In this document: positions 23,124 through 30,884 of the stretch, piece after piece
Layout of the letters: every line of letters begins with the position of its first letter
Position numbering within the stretch: position 1 is the first letter of the stretch
Assembly (NCBI GenBank): GCA_945877125.1
Contig: CAMCQT010000041.1
Span: 1-34,843, forward strand
Source: Candidatus Brevifilum fermentans
GTDB taxonomy: Bacteria; Chloroflexota; Anaerolineae; Anaerolineales; Villigracilaceae
Length of the DNA: 34,843 nt
Reading direction: 5' to 3'
The notes under the pieces: generated by a model
Told to the model about the DNA's origin: nothing
Databases searched by the model: none
What the model saw: only the letters and a program-made list of their open reading frames with translations
Program-made: the position numbers and the translations under genes

Positions 23124-23900
23124 TTACACATTCAATTCATACAAGCCGCCAAGATAAGCGGTTTGGACTTCTTTGTTGGCGGCGATCTCGGCGGGCGTGC
23201 CTTCTGCCAGAACCATGCCTTGATGCATGACTGTGATTGCGTCGGAGACGCTCATGACCACGTTCATGTTGTGCTCGACGAGCATGACGGTTTTGTTGCC
23301 TTGTTTTTGGATACCTTGGATCAACGCGATCAACTCAGGCACTTGTTCAGAAGCCATGCCTGCGGTGGGTTCATCCAACAAAAGGACTTCGGGATCGGGT
23401 GCGAGGATCATGCCAAGTTCCAGTTTGCGCTGGTCGCCATGCGGAAGCGTGCGCGCCAAGGTTTGAGCGCGTTCCTTCAAGCCGACAGTTTCGATGACAT
23501 GCCAGGTGCGTTCTTCATATTTTTTGAAATGCGAAGAAGCCTGCCAGAACTTGAAGTTGTCGCTTCCAAGTGCCTGCGAGGCGAGGCGGATATTTTCAAA
23601 GACCGTGAGATTTGGGAAGATGTTCGTGATCTGGAAGGAACGTCCGATGCCGAAGTGGATCGTGCGGTGGACGGGTTGGTGCGTGATGTCGCGTCCCTTG
23701 TAGATGACTTTTCCGCTGGTGGGTTCGAGGTTGCCGCTGAGTAAATTAAAAAAAGTTGTTTTGCCAGCCCCATTGGGACCAATAATGGCATGTAATGAGT
23801 TCTTGCGGACTTTAATACTAACATCGTCCACAGCGATCAGCGCGCCAAATTGTTTGCGGATATTTTGAGTTTCAAGAATAATTTCGGTGGTCATTGTCAT
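23124..23900 (-). CDS. livG: branched-chain amino acid ABC transporter ATP-binding protein LivG
   Basis: A 258-aa ABC ATPase with Walker A GPNGAGKTT, the LivG-type signature LPHGDQRKLELGMIL in place of LSGGQ, Walker B VLLLDEPTAGMAS and VEHNMNVVMSVSD (H-loop). The C-terminal YLGGLYELNV tail is typical of LivG. Two close ATGs (23900 and 23894) are possible; neither has a clear Shine-Dalgarno because the heptad repeat at 23901-23937 abuts the start. Confidence 0.95.
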   Translation of the reverse strand: MTMTTEIILETQNIRKQFGALIAVDDVSIKVRKNSLHAIIGPNGAGKTTFFNLLSGNLEPTSGKVIYKGRDITHQPVHRTIHFGIGRSFQITNIFPNLTVFENIRLASQALGSDNFKFWQASSHFKKYEERTWHVIETVGLKERAQTLARTLPHGDQRKLELGMILAPDPEVLLLDEPTAGMASEQVPELIALIQGIQKQGNKTVMLVEHNMNVVMSVSDAITVMHQGMVLAEGTPAEIAANKEVQTAYLGGLYELNV

Positions 23901-23937
23901 AGTGGTTGGTGGGTAGTGGGTAGTGGGTAGTGGGAAG
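23901..23937. repeat. TAGTGGG heptad array (single arm) upstream of livG
   Basis: About five period-7 units (TAGTGGT, TGGTGGG, TAGTGGG, TAGTGGG, TAGTGGG) directly adjoin the livG start. No opposite arm follows, unlike the other loci. Confidence 0.8.
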
Positions 23938-23978
23938 GGAGTTCCCTCTACCTTTGGGAGAGGGCTAGGGTGAGGGAA

Positions 23979-24010
23979 AGTCCCTAAAGTTTTGGAAACC
24001 TTTAGGGACT
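23979..24010 (-). terminator. hairpin after the livK-like gene
   Basis: AGTCCCTAAAG and CTTTAGGGACT pair perfectly (11 bp) with a 10-nt loop, 15 bp after the lipoprotein gene stop. Only a weak T-rich tail follows on the minus strand, so it may attenuate rather than stop transcription into livG, a usual way to give excess binding protein. Confidence 0.6.
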
Positions 24011-24025
24011 CATTGTATTACGGAA

Positions 24026-25402
24026 TTACTTTCCGCTCAGATTGCCGTAGGGCAAAGCGCCGCAGCGATCTTTGAGGGCTTCGGGAAGCAAGCAAGGAGG
24101 TTCAGGGCGGGTGGTATCTACATATTCGTAGAAGTTGGCGTCAGGATCGGTCACGTTGGTCAATTTGAGAATGTACATATCTTGAATGGCAACATGATCT
24201 TCGGGGCGGATTTGAACTGTGCCTTTGGGACCTTCGAAGGAAAGACCTTCCATGGCGGTCTTGAGCACGTCGCCATTGACATCGCCGTTGGTGGCTTTGA
24301 TGGTTTCGACAACCATGATGGCAGCGTTCATGCCGTCAGCGTCGAACAGGTCGGGCATCACACCGTAGCGGGCTTTGTCCTGTTCCTTGAGGAAATCATT
24401 GGCGGCGTTCTGCGGGGCGCTGTAGTGATACAGAATACCTGCGGTAGTGCCGACTGCATTCGCAAAGAAGGTGGGCATGAGGACGTTGTCAATGAAGGTC
24501 GCGCCGAGGGACATGGTTTCGGTCACGCCCTGATCTTTGGCAGACTGCATCAAGGAGACGAAGCCTGAGCCAGCCCAGGTTACGATGTAAGCCTCTGCGC
24601 CAGAGTTTGCAATTTGCTCCATGTAGGGAGTGAAATCGGTGGTGTCGGCGGGGGCAAAAATATCATCGGCGGCAAATTCTGCGCCTTCGAGTGAGCAGGC
24701 ATCGCGGAAGGCGGCTGCGGAGCCTTTTCCAAAGGCGTAATCTGGGGCAATTTGGACGAAGGATTTGTATTGCTGGGTCAGCGCAACGCATTCGTTCATT
24801 GCGTCTTGATAGTTGTTGCGGCTGGTGCGGAAGGTGTACTCGTTAAAATTGACGCCGGTGATGTCATTGGCGGCGGCGGGAGCCACGATCAACGGGATTT
24901 TGCTTTCGAGGGCAATGCCCTGCAAAGTGGCGGTTGCACCTGATGAAACAGTACCCACCAGAATGTTAACTTTTTCGACGTCGATCAGTTCGCGGGCAAC
25001 GGTGGCGGTGTTTTCGGGGTTGCTGCCATCATCACGGACGAAGACCTGAATTTCGCAGTTATCGATCTTGAAGACATTTTCCTGAGTCTGGGTCAGGTCA
25101 AATTTTTCGCCAGCGGAGCCAGCGGCGCCCGTGGCATATTCCATGCCGAGCATGAAAGAGCGCAAAATATGCGCGCCGTAAATGGCGAGTGCGCCAGAAC
25201 CATCTGTAATGAGTCCAACTTTGATCGGCTCAACGCAGGTCAGACCCGCAGCGGGGGCTTCGGTTGCGGCAGGTGCTTCAGTGGCAACAGGGGCTTCGGT
25301 GACAACAGGTGCCGCGGTAGGTGCCACGGTAGCAGGGGCACAAGCGGCCAAAACGAGTGACATGGTTACCAGCAAAAATGCGAGCGTTCGAAAAACTTTC
25401 AT
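24026..25402 (-). CDS. ABC transporter substrate-binding lipoprotein (LivK/periplasmic type 1)
   Basis: The 458-aa product has a lipoprotein signal peptide (MKVFRTLAFLLVTMSLVLAAC; lipobox LAAC with Cys21) and a Thr/Ala/Pro linker of repeated TEAPVA/TEAPAA units. A type 1 periplasmic-binding fold follows: IKVGLITDGSGALAIYGAHI, VFVRDDGSNPENT and a VGTVSSGATATLQGIA ligand-binding loop. It should capture the substrate outside the membrane for LivHMGF. An AGGAGA Shine-Dalgarno supports the ATG at 25402. Its place next to CoA ligases hints at a carboxylic acid rather than, or in addition to, a branched-chain amino acid; this is inference. Confidence 0.92.
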   Translation of the reverse strand: MKVFRTLAFLLVTMSLVLAACAPATVAPTAAPVVTEAPVATEAPAATEAPAAGLTCVEPIKVGLITDGSGALAIYGAHILRSFMLGMEYATGAAGSAGEKFDLTQTQENVFKIDNCEIQVFVRDDGSNPENTATVARELIDVEKVNILVGTVSSGATATLQGIALESKIPLIVAPAAANDITGVNFNEYTFRTSRNNYQDAMNECVALTQQYKSFVQIAPDYAFGKGSAAAFRDACSLEGAEFAADDIFAPADTTDFTPYMEQIANSGAEAYIVTWAGSGFVSLMQSAKDQGVTETMSLGATFIDNVLMPTFFANAVGTTAGILYHYSAPQNAANDFLKEQDKARYGVMPDLFDADGMNAAIMVVETIKATNGDVNGDVLKTAMEGLSFEGPKGTVQIRPEDHVAIQDMYILKLTNVTDPDANFYEYVDTTRPEPPCLLPEALKDRCGALPYGNLSGK

Positions 25403-25459
25403 TTTATTCTTCTCCTTGTGAAATAAATGGTTCGATTAATCAACATAAAAGACCGCCTC

Positions 25460-26263
25460 TTATGCTGCAAAATCCGTGATCGCGCGCGAGGCGGCTTCCG
25501 CAATTTCAATGGGGAAGAAATGCCCAGCATCGGGAAATATCAAAACTTTGCTGTCCGCAATTTTCTCTGCGAGCAAGGCAGCGTTATCGGGTGGAACAAC
25601 TTTGTCGTGTGCGCCGAACAGAATCAGGGTCGGGACGTTGATGCGCGAAAGTTTCATCTCAAATGCCGCGGCTTCGGTCATCAATCCCAGCCCGATGGCG
25701 AGTTGTGCTTGATACGGCGCAGGTTCAATCGGATTCGCAACACGCCATTCAATCCACGCTTCGATCATTTCTGGATTTTTCTCCGCCCAGCCTGGCGCGG
25801 TGCTGACGACCAACCCATTTTTGAGACGAGTCAACGCATCACTCGTCACATCGGTCAGAACTTTCATCGCCTCCGCCGTGACGGGGACATGGTGCGGCCC
25901 GCCGAAGTTGGTCGAACACAGGATCAGTTTTTCCATCTTCTCTGGAAAGTCCAACGCCATTGCCTGAGCCACAAAACCGCCCATCGAATGTCCCGCGATG
26001 ATGGCCTTTTCAATTCCAAGTGCATCGAGCAAACCTGCTGTATCTGCCGCCAACATCTGCGCGGTGTACGGACCCGCAGGTTTGTCACTTTGACCCACGC
26101 CGCGATTATCGAAAGTGATGACTTGAAAATGCTCCGCCAAAAACGGAACCATCTTGTGCCATTGCCAAAGTGAATAGCCAAGCCCTGAGATCAACACGAG
26201 CGGTTGCCCCGCGCCGTAGGTTTCGTAATAGAGTTCGATGTTGTTCGTTTTAATTTTTGGCAT
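25460..26263 (-). CDS. alpha/beta hydrolase (enol-lactonase/esterase-like)
   Basis: A 267-aa single-domain alpha/beta hydrolase: NNIELYYETYGAGQPLVLISGLGYSLWQW with the oxyanion region, DNRGVGQSDKP, the nucleophile elbow GHSMGGFVAQ (Ser about 93), an acid in LFGAHDKVVPP and the His in DAGHFFP. It resembles 3-oxoadipate enol-lactonase-like hydrolases, but specificity cannot be assigned. A GAGGT Shine-Dalgarno precedes ATG 26263. It lies directly after an acyl-CoA synthetase gene, an arrangement repeated at 30875-33539. Confidence 0.88.
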   Translation of the reverse strand: MPKIKTNNIELYYETYGAGQPLVLISGLGYSLWQWHKMVPFLAEHFQVITFDNRGVGQSDKPAGPYTAQMLAADTAGLLDALGIEKAIIAGHSMGGFVAQAMALDFPEKMEKLILCSTNFGGPHHVPVTAEAMKVLTDVTSDALTRLKNGLVVSTAPGWAEKNPEMIEAWIEWRVANPIEPAPYQAQLAIGLGLMTEAAAFEMKLSRINVPTLILFGAHDKVVPPDNAALLAEKIADSKVLIFPDAGHFFPIEIAEAASRAITDFAA

Positions 26264-26274
26264 AAGACCTCATC

Positions 26275-26342
26275 AAGTGGATAGTGGGAAGTGGGAAGTG
26301 GTCAGAAAAACCACCCACTATCCACTACTCACCACCCACTGC
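26275..26342. repeat. TAGTGGR heptad hairpin between ACS1 and hydrolase 1
   Basis: Plus-strand arm of AGTGGATAGTGGGAAGTGGG type (26275-26304) and inverted arm CCACCCACTATCCACTACTC (from 26311) around a short AAAAA loop. The C-terminal codons and TAG stop of the ACS1 gene (26325) lie inside it. Confidence 0.9.
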
Positions 26343-27860
26343 TCTTACCCACTTATTTTTCAACTCAGCCTTAATGACTTTTCCATACGGTGAATAAGGC
26401 AACGCAGCGACAAACTCCACGCGCTTCGGGAGTTTGTATTTTGCCAAACGTCCCGCACAGAATTTCAATAATTCATCCGCAGTCACAATTTGATTTGGCT
26501 TGCAAGCCACGATCATCAAACCGACCTCGCCCCATTTTTCATCGGGCACGCCGATCAATGCCGCATCTGCAACCGCGGCATGTTCACGGAAAACTGCTTC
26601 CACTTCGGCGGCATACACATTCTCGCCGCCGCTGATAATCATGTCCTTGAAACGACCCGCGATGTAGAAATATCCTTCGTCGTCCATGCGTGCCATGTCA
26701 CCGGTATGAAACCAGCCGTCGCGCAGAGATTGTTTCGTGGCATCGGCATTATTCCAATAGCCCGCGCAAACATGATCGCCTTTGATAATCAGCTCGCCAG
26801 TTTCGCCAACGGGCACATCGTTGCAATCTGCATCGACCAAACGCATTTCACTGTGAAAGATCGGCTTCCCCACTGAACCCATTTTTCGCAGCGCATCTTC
26901 ATCGGTCATCGAAAAACAATTCACACCCACTTCGGTCAAGCCGTAGCCCTGACGCATCGCCACACCCTTCGACCTGCTCCACGCTTCGATCAACGAAGGC
27001 GGACACGGCGCGCCGCCGCTGATGAAAAAGTTGACATGGCTAAAATCTGCCTTTTCAAATTGAGGTGAATTCATCCACACCTGAAACAGAGTCGGCACGC
27101 CCAAAATCACCGAACATTTCTCGTCCACGATCACACGCAGCGAAGCATCGGAGTCGAACGAACGCGCCATCACAATTCGTCCGCCCGCATAAAATAACGG
27201 CACCAGAAAAACAAACAAACCGCCCGAATGAAACATCGGTGTCAGGATCGGCGAAACATCCTTCTCGCTCAGCCCCCACGAAACCACCGTGTTGATCGCA
27301 TTCCACAAAACCTGTCTGTGCGGGAGGACTGCGCCTTTCGGGCGGCCCGTCGTCCCAGATGTGTAGAGGATGCAGCACGCATCATCCGCTTCGATGAGAG
27401 TCCGCTTCGCTTCTTCCGCCGAAGCCTGATTCAGCGATTCTTCATATTTTTCGGCCGCCTCAACATTTGCCCCTTCGAGCGAGATGACGTGTTCCACATT
27501 GATTTCACTTCGCATCTCATCATAAACAGACACAACCTCAGGACCCACGATCAACACTTTGGGCTGACAGTCATTGACGATATAAGTCAACTCACGTGAC
27601 GTGAGTCTCCAATTCAGCGGAGCAAAGATCGCGCCGATCTTTCCCAATCCAAATAACAGATCAACATAGGCAATATTATTTTGCGCCAAAATGGAGACAC
27701 GATCACCTTTTTGCACACCATACTTTTCACGCAAAAAATTCGCGGCACGGTTGGCGCGTTGATTGAGTTCTGAGTAGGTATAACGAATCCCGCTCGTCAG
27801 GTCATATAAAGCCTCACGGTTGGGGGTCAGGTTGGCGCGAGTAGCAAGGACGTCAATCAT
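26325..27860 (-). CDS. acyl-CoA synthetase 1 (AMP-forming, class I adenylating enzyme)
   Basis: The enzyme activates a carboxylic acid with ATP and CoA. The 511-aa product has the P-loop-like YTSGTTGRPKGAVLPH (about 157-172), GYGLTEVG, the YWNN..DGWFHTGDMARMDDEGYF block, the hinge region GRFKDMIISGGENVYAAEVE and the catalytic-lysine segment PYGKVIKAELK at the C-terminus. The start is at ATG 27860 (MIDVLATRANLTPNREAL); the 25 codons upstream in the same frame are translated repeat. No Shine-Dalgarno is visible. The last residues (WVRAVGGE) and the TAG stop are encoded by the repeat at 26275-26342. Confidence 0.93.
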   Translation of the reverse strand: MIDVLATRANLTPNREALYDLTSGIRYTYSELNQRANRAANFLREKYGVQKGDRVSILAQNNIAYVDLLFGLGKIGAIFAPLNWRLTSRELTYIVNDCQPKVLIVGPEVVSVYDEMRSEINVEHVISLEGANVEAAEKYEESLNQASAEEAKRTLIEADDACCILYTSGTTGRPKGAVLPHRQVLWNAINTVVSWGLSEKDVSPILTPMFHSGGLFVFLVPLFYAGGRIVMARSFDSDASLRVIVDEKCSVILGVPTLFQVWMNSPQFEKADFSHVNFFISGGAPCPPSLIEAWSRSKGVAMRQGYGLTEVGVNCFSMTDEDALRKMGSVGKPIFHSEMRLVDADCNDVPVGETGELIIKGDHVCAGYWNNADATKQSLRDGWFHTGDMARMDDEGYFYIAGRFKDMIISGGENVYAAEVEAVFREHAAVADAALIGVPDEKWGEVGLMIVACKPNQIVTADELLKFCAGRLAKYKLPKRVEFVAALPYSPYGKVIKAELKNKWVRAVGGE

Positions 27861-27864
27861 GGGA

Positions 27865-27939
27865 TGTGGGTGGTGGGAAGTGGATAGTGTGTAGTGGATA
27901 GTTTTTACTACCCACCAACCACTACCCACTATCAACTGA
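27865..27939. repeat. TAGTGGR heptad hairpin between the SDR gene and ACS1
   Basis: Arms of GTGGGTGGTGGGAAGTGG type and ACTACCCACCAACCACTACC type flank a short TTTTT loop. It ends 5 bp from the ACS1 ATG, which therefore lacks a Shine-Dalgarno. Confidence 0.9.
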
Positions 27940-27941
27940 TC

Positions 27942-28706
27942 TTACGTTCCTACAACAATTCCGCCGTCCACGCGCAGGACTTCACCTGTGATAAACGAGG
28001 CGTCATCCGAGGCGAGGAAGAGATAGGCGTTGGCAATATCGCGCGGCTCGCCCAAACGACCGAGCGGAGTGTGGGACTTCATGCCGTCCAAAATTTTCTC
28101 AGGCATGGCGGTCACCATTTCGGTGGCGGTAAAGCCGGGAGCTACCGCATTGACGCGGATTCCATATTTACCCAACTCGCGCGCCCAAACTTTGGTCATG
28201 CCGATCACGCCGAATTTTGTCGCCACGTAATTGGTCTGTCCGAAGTTCGCATCGAGACCAACAACAGATGATGCGTTCAAGATCACGCCGCCGCCCTGCT
28301 TGATCATGTGCGGTGCGACAGCTTGCGCGCAATTGAACACACCCTTCAAGTTGACCGAGATCACGAGGTCAAAATCAGGCTCGGATAATTGCCCAACTAA
28401 ATTACCTTCTTTTACTTTGACCAGTTGCCCATCGCGCAAAACGCCCGCGTTGCTGACGATCACATCAACGCGACCGTATTTGGCGACCACATCATCCACC
28501 CATTTTTGAACATCTTCGCGGCTGGTCACGTTGACTTTGTAGAACGCGGCCCCTTCGCCGAGTTCTTTGAGGGTTTCCTGCCCAATGGTTTCATTCACAT
28601 CACAAATCACAACCTTGGCGCCTTCTTCGGCGAAACGCAAAGCTGTCGCCTTGCCAATTCCTGCCGCGCCGCCGGTTACAAGTACAACTTTATCTTTCAT
28701 TCTCAT
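27942..28706 (-). CDS. short-chain dehydrogenase/reductase (FabG-like)
   Basis: An NAD(P)-dependent oxidoreductase of 254 aa. It shows VLVTGGAAGIGKATA (TGxxxGxG, residues about 9-17), NAG at the fourth strand (IVSNAGVL), the Ser of ILNASSV and the YVATK catalytic pair, and ends with DGGIVVGT. VICDVNE after the second strand (Asp) favours NAD over NADP. It probably oxidises or reduces a hydroxyacyl-CoA/ketoacyl-CoA intermediate in this pathway. The start is ATG 28706 with GGAG 7 nt upstream; the longer frame to 28808 is translated repeat. Confidence 0.92.
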   Translation of the reverse strand: MRMKDKVVLVTGGAAGIGKATALRFAEEGAKVVICDVNETIGQETLKELGEGAAFYKVNVTSREDVQKWVDDVVAKYGRVDVIVSNAGVLRDGQLVKVKEGNLVGQLSEPDFDLVISVNLKGVFNCAQAVAPHMIKQGGGVILNASSVVGLDANFGQTNYVATKFGVIGMTKVWARELGKYGIRVNAVAPGFTATEMVTAMPEKILDGMKSHTPLGRLGEPRDIANAYLFLASDDASFITGEVLRVDGGIVVGT

Positions 28707-28720
28707 GGTTATTCTCCTGG

Positions 28721-28802
28721 TGCAGTGGGTGGTGAGTAGTGGGTAGTTTGCAGTAAAACCGCCCACTACCCACTTCACACTGCCCACTAATTTTTTCCAC
28801 TG
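28721..28802. repeat. TAGTGGR heptad hairpin upstream of the SDR gene
   Basis: Arms CAGTGGGTGGTGAGTAGTGG and CCCACTACCCACTTCACACTG surround a short loop; a further CCACTG unit follows after a T-run. It is of the same type as the repeats in the neighbouring gaps. Confidence 0.85.
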
Positions 28803-28840
28803 TAACATCTGCCAGTTACTTTGCAGTTACACAAAGTCAT

Positions 28841-28984
28841 CATGTCGTTGCGAGGAGCGCTCTTGTTCTTTGCGACGAAGCAATCTCCAATTGGCGAGAA
28901 AAGACTACTTGCTGAGAAACAGGTGGTTGCTTCGCACACCTGCCCTGGCGGGCGGTGCCAGGGAAGTGCGCTCGCAACGACATG
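28841..28984. repeat. CGTTGCGAGG-type long inverted repeat (144 bp)
   Basis: The outer arms CATGTCGTTGCGAG and CTCGCAACGACATG are exact reverse complements, with inner GAAGCAATCTCC/GGTGGTTGCTTC pairing and a nested CCCTGGC/GCCAGGG hairpin. It is related to the element at 15474-15558 and ends 1 bp before the DUF35 stop codon. Confidence 0.8.
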
Positions 28985-28985
28985 G

Positions 28986-29414
28986 CTACGCTTTGAACGC
29001 CAAATAGGTCTTCTTTGCTTCGCCTTCGCCGAATTCAACGAAATCGACATTTAAAGGCGTGCCAATTTTTATCTCGGCGGGTTTGGTTGCGTCCAGACCA
29101 GTGATGCGGGCGCTGATACTTGTGCCTTCTTCGAGCTCGACAATGCCAGAGACGTAGGGGTTCTTGCGGTCAAAGCCTTGTTCAGCCATGAAGGTTGGCC
29201 CTGTGTAGATAACCGTGAAGCCAGCGAGTTTTCCTTTGCCGCTGGTCTCAACCCATTCCATTTCTTCGCTGTGGCAGTTCGGGCAGATGGCGCGCGGAGG
29301 GGTGTAGGTTTTGCTGCATTTCGCGCAGCGCGCTCCCATCAATTTATGTTCTGCAATATATTGATTAAACGCCGCCGCTGAAAACGGACGGATCGTGGTG
29401 GTTTCTTCGCTCAT
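28986..29414 (-). CDS. Zn-ribbon OB-fold protein (DUF35/ChsH2-like acyl-CoA-binding subunit)
   Basis: The 142-aa product has an N-terminal helix, a four-cysteine zinc ribbon (CAKCSKTYTPPRAICPNC, about 30-47) and an OB-fold with GKLAGFTVIYTGP and NPYVSGIVELEEG. DUF35 proteins partner thiolase-like enzymes: ChsH2 in steroid side-chain hydration/aldol cleavage, and the archaeal acetoacetyl-CoA thiolase/HMG-CoA synthase complex, where DUF35 bridges both. Here the thiolase-like gene is immediately upstream and a ketosynthase-III gene lies in the same string, which fits such a complex. GGAGAA lies 5 nt before the ATG. Confidence 0.9.
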   Translation of the reverse strand: MSEETTTIRPFSAAAFNQYIAEHKLMGARCAKCSKTYTPPRAICPNCHSEEMEWVETSGKGKLAGFTVIYTGPTFMAEQGFDRKNPYVSGIVELEEGTSISARITGLDATKPAEIKIGTPLNVDFVEFGEGEAKKTYLAFKA

Positions 29415-29441
29415 GATTCTTCTCCAATATTTCCAAAAAGC

Positions 29442-29519
29442 TTAACCACAAAGGGAACAAAGGGTCACAAAGGAAAAGAGCAAAAACCTTTGTGTACCTT
29501 CGTGACCCTTTGTGGTTAA
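29442..29519. repeat. ACCACAAAGGG inverted repeat between the thiolase and DUF35 genes
   Basis: Arms TTAACCACAAAGGG and CCCTTTGTGGTTAA are exact reverse complements, with period-8 internal copies (AACAAAGGG, TCACAAAGG). It is a different repeat family with the same hairpin design. Confidence 0.85.
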
Positions 29520-29531
29520 AAGGGCAGTGCC

Positions 29532-30800
29532 TTAATTTCTCCGCTCATAAACGTGGACTGCACACGTGGAACCTGTCGCGCCGACGTTGTGAGTTAACGC
29601 GAGGTTGACATCGCCTGCCACCTGCCGCTCGCCGGCCTGACCACGCATCTGCTTGAACACTTCGACAGCCTGCGCCACGCCTGAAGCGCCGACGGGATGT
29701 CCTTTGGCTTTCAATCCGCCTGAGGTGTTGATCGGCTTCGCGCCGTTGCGTGCGGTCACGCCATCTTCGGCGGCTTTGAAACCTTCGCCCGGGGCAAAGA
29801 AACCGAGGTCTTCTGTGGCGATGACTTCCGCGATGGTGAAGCAATCATGCACTTCGGCAATGCGGATGTCTTTGGCGGTGACGCCGGCCATTTCATACGC
29901 CTGAGTCGCGGCGAACTTTGCGGCGGGGATGGCGGTCAGTTCGGGACGGTCATGCAGGGCAGAGCCGGAAGCCTGTCCCGAGCCGATGATGTGAATGGGG
30001 TGATCGGTGAATTCGTGCATACGTTCTTCGGCGACGAGCAAGACCGCGGCGGCGCCGTCTGTCACGGGGGAGCAATCAAACAGGCGCAGCGGCCACGCAA
30101 CTGTCGGGTTGCCGGCTTCGTCGTGGAGAAAATCCCAAATCGTGGACCATGTCGGGGCGGGCTTGCCCTTCTTGATCGCCGCCGCGACGCGTCCTTCCAT
30201 CCACTTTTGAATGGTGATTGAAAATTGCGCATTCGGATTGAGAGCGCCATTGTCGTGATTCTTGATTGCCACATTCATCAGATGTTCGGGCTTCATGCCG
30301 TAGCGGTGCATGTACGCCGACGCCATGGCCGCATAAAAGCCGGGGAAGGTGAAGCCAGCGGGAATTTCAAACGGGACATCTGCCGCGGTTGCGAGGGCAT
30401 CGGTGACGCCGGCGGTGTTGAGCCCGGTCATCTTTTCCGCGCCGCCGACGAGCACGACATCGTACATGCCTGAGGCAATTGCCATCACACCCTGCCGAAT
30501 CGCAAGTCCGCCGGAGGCACACGCGCCTTCGACGCGGGTGGCGGGGATGGGCGTGAGACCAACGGCATCCGCAAGTAGCGGCGCAATGTGCGCCTGATGC
30601 TCGAATTGGTCGCTGGAGAAATTCCCGACATAAAGCGATTCGATGACGGACGGGTCGAGTCCCTTATCAACGGACTTGGTCATTTCTTTGAATGCTTCGA
30701 CAAAAAGATCGCGGCTGTTCTTTTCTGCAAATGCCCCAAACTTGGACATGCCCGCGCCGACAACAGCAACTCCGCGTGCCAGGGATTTTGATTTAGGCAT
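29532..30800 (-). CDS. thiolase-like protein (SCP2-type acetyl-CoA acetyltransferase)
   Basis: The 422-aa product has the nucleophilic cysteine segment EGACASGGLAIRQG (Cys about 90), EVHDCFTIAEV and GGLKAKGHPVGASGVAQ (His), the pattern of SCP2/SCPx thiolases and thiolase-like lyases that act with DUF35 partners. It could cleave 3-ketoacyl-CoA, form acetoacetyl-CoA, or cleave an aldol-type bond. The start is ATG 30800 with GGAG 5 nt upstream (MPKSKSLARGVAVVGAG); the 17 extra codons to 30851 are translated repeat. The DUF35 partner gene follows. Confidence 0.9.
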   Translation of the reverse strand: MPKSKSLARGVAVVGAGMSKFGAFAEKNSRDLFVEAFKEMTKSVDKGLDPSVIESLYVGNFSSDQFEHQAHIAPLLADAVGLTPIPATRVEGACASGGLAIRQGVMAIASGMYDVVLVGGAEKMTGLNTAGVTDALATAADVPFEIPAGFTFPGFYAAMASAYMHRYGMKPEHLMNVAIKNHDNGALNPNAQFSITIQKWMEGRVAAAIKKGKPAPTWSTIWDFLHDEAGNPTVAWPLRLFDCSPVTDGAAAVLLVAEERMHEFTDHPIHIIGSGQASGSALHDRPELTAIPAAKFAATQAYEMAGVTAKDIRIAEVHDCFTIAEVIATEDLGFFAPGEGFKAAEDGVTARNGAKPINTSGGLKAKGHPVGASGVAQAVEVFKQMRGQAGERQVAGDVNLALTHNVGATGSTCAVHVYERRN

Positions 30801-30811
30801 AAATTCTCCTT

Positions 30812-30884
30812 GCAGTGGGCAGTGTGAAGTGGGTAGTGGATAGTAAATCATTACTACCCACTACCCACTGTTCACTATCCACTA
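30812..30884. repeat. TAGTGGR heptad hairpin between hydrolase 2 and the thiolase
   Basis: Arms CAGTGGGCAGTGTGAAGTGG and TACCCACTACCCACTG with flanking units around an AT-rich loop. On the minus strand the last codons and TAG stop of hydrolase 2 lie in one arm (30875-30884). Confidence 0.9.

Noticed and set aside
23938-23978. CCCTCTCCC-type sequence after the heptad array as a separate gene or site
   Set aside because: It resembles a common intergenic low-complexity repeat and shows no coding signal or clear stem of its own.
27861-27935. N-terminal extension of ACS1, and similar extensions of the SDR, thiolase and hydrolase 2
   Set aside because: The extra codons are translated heptad repeat (HYTLSTSHH-like peptides); Shine-Dalgarno sites for three of the four and family N-termini support the inner starts.
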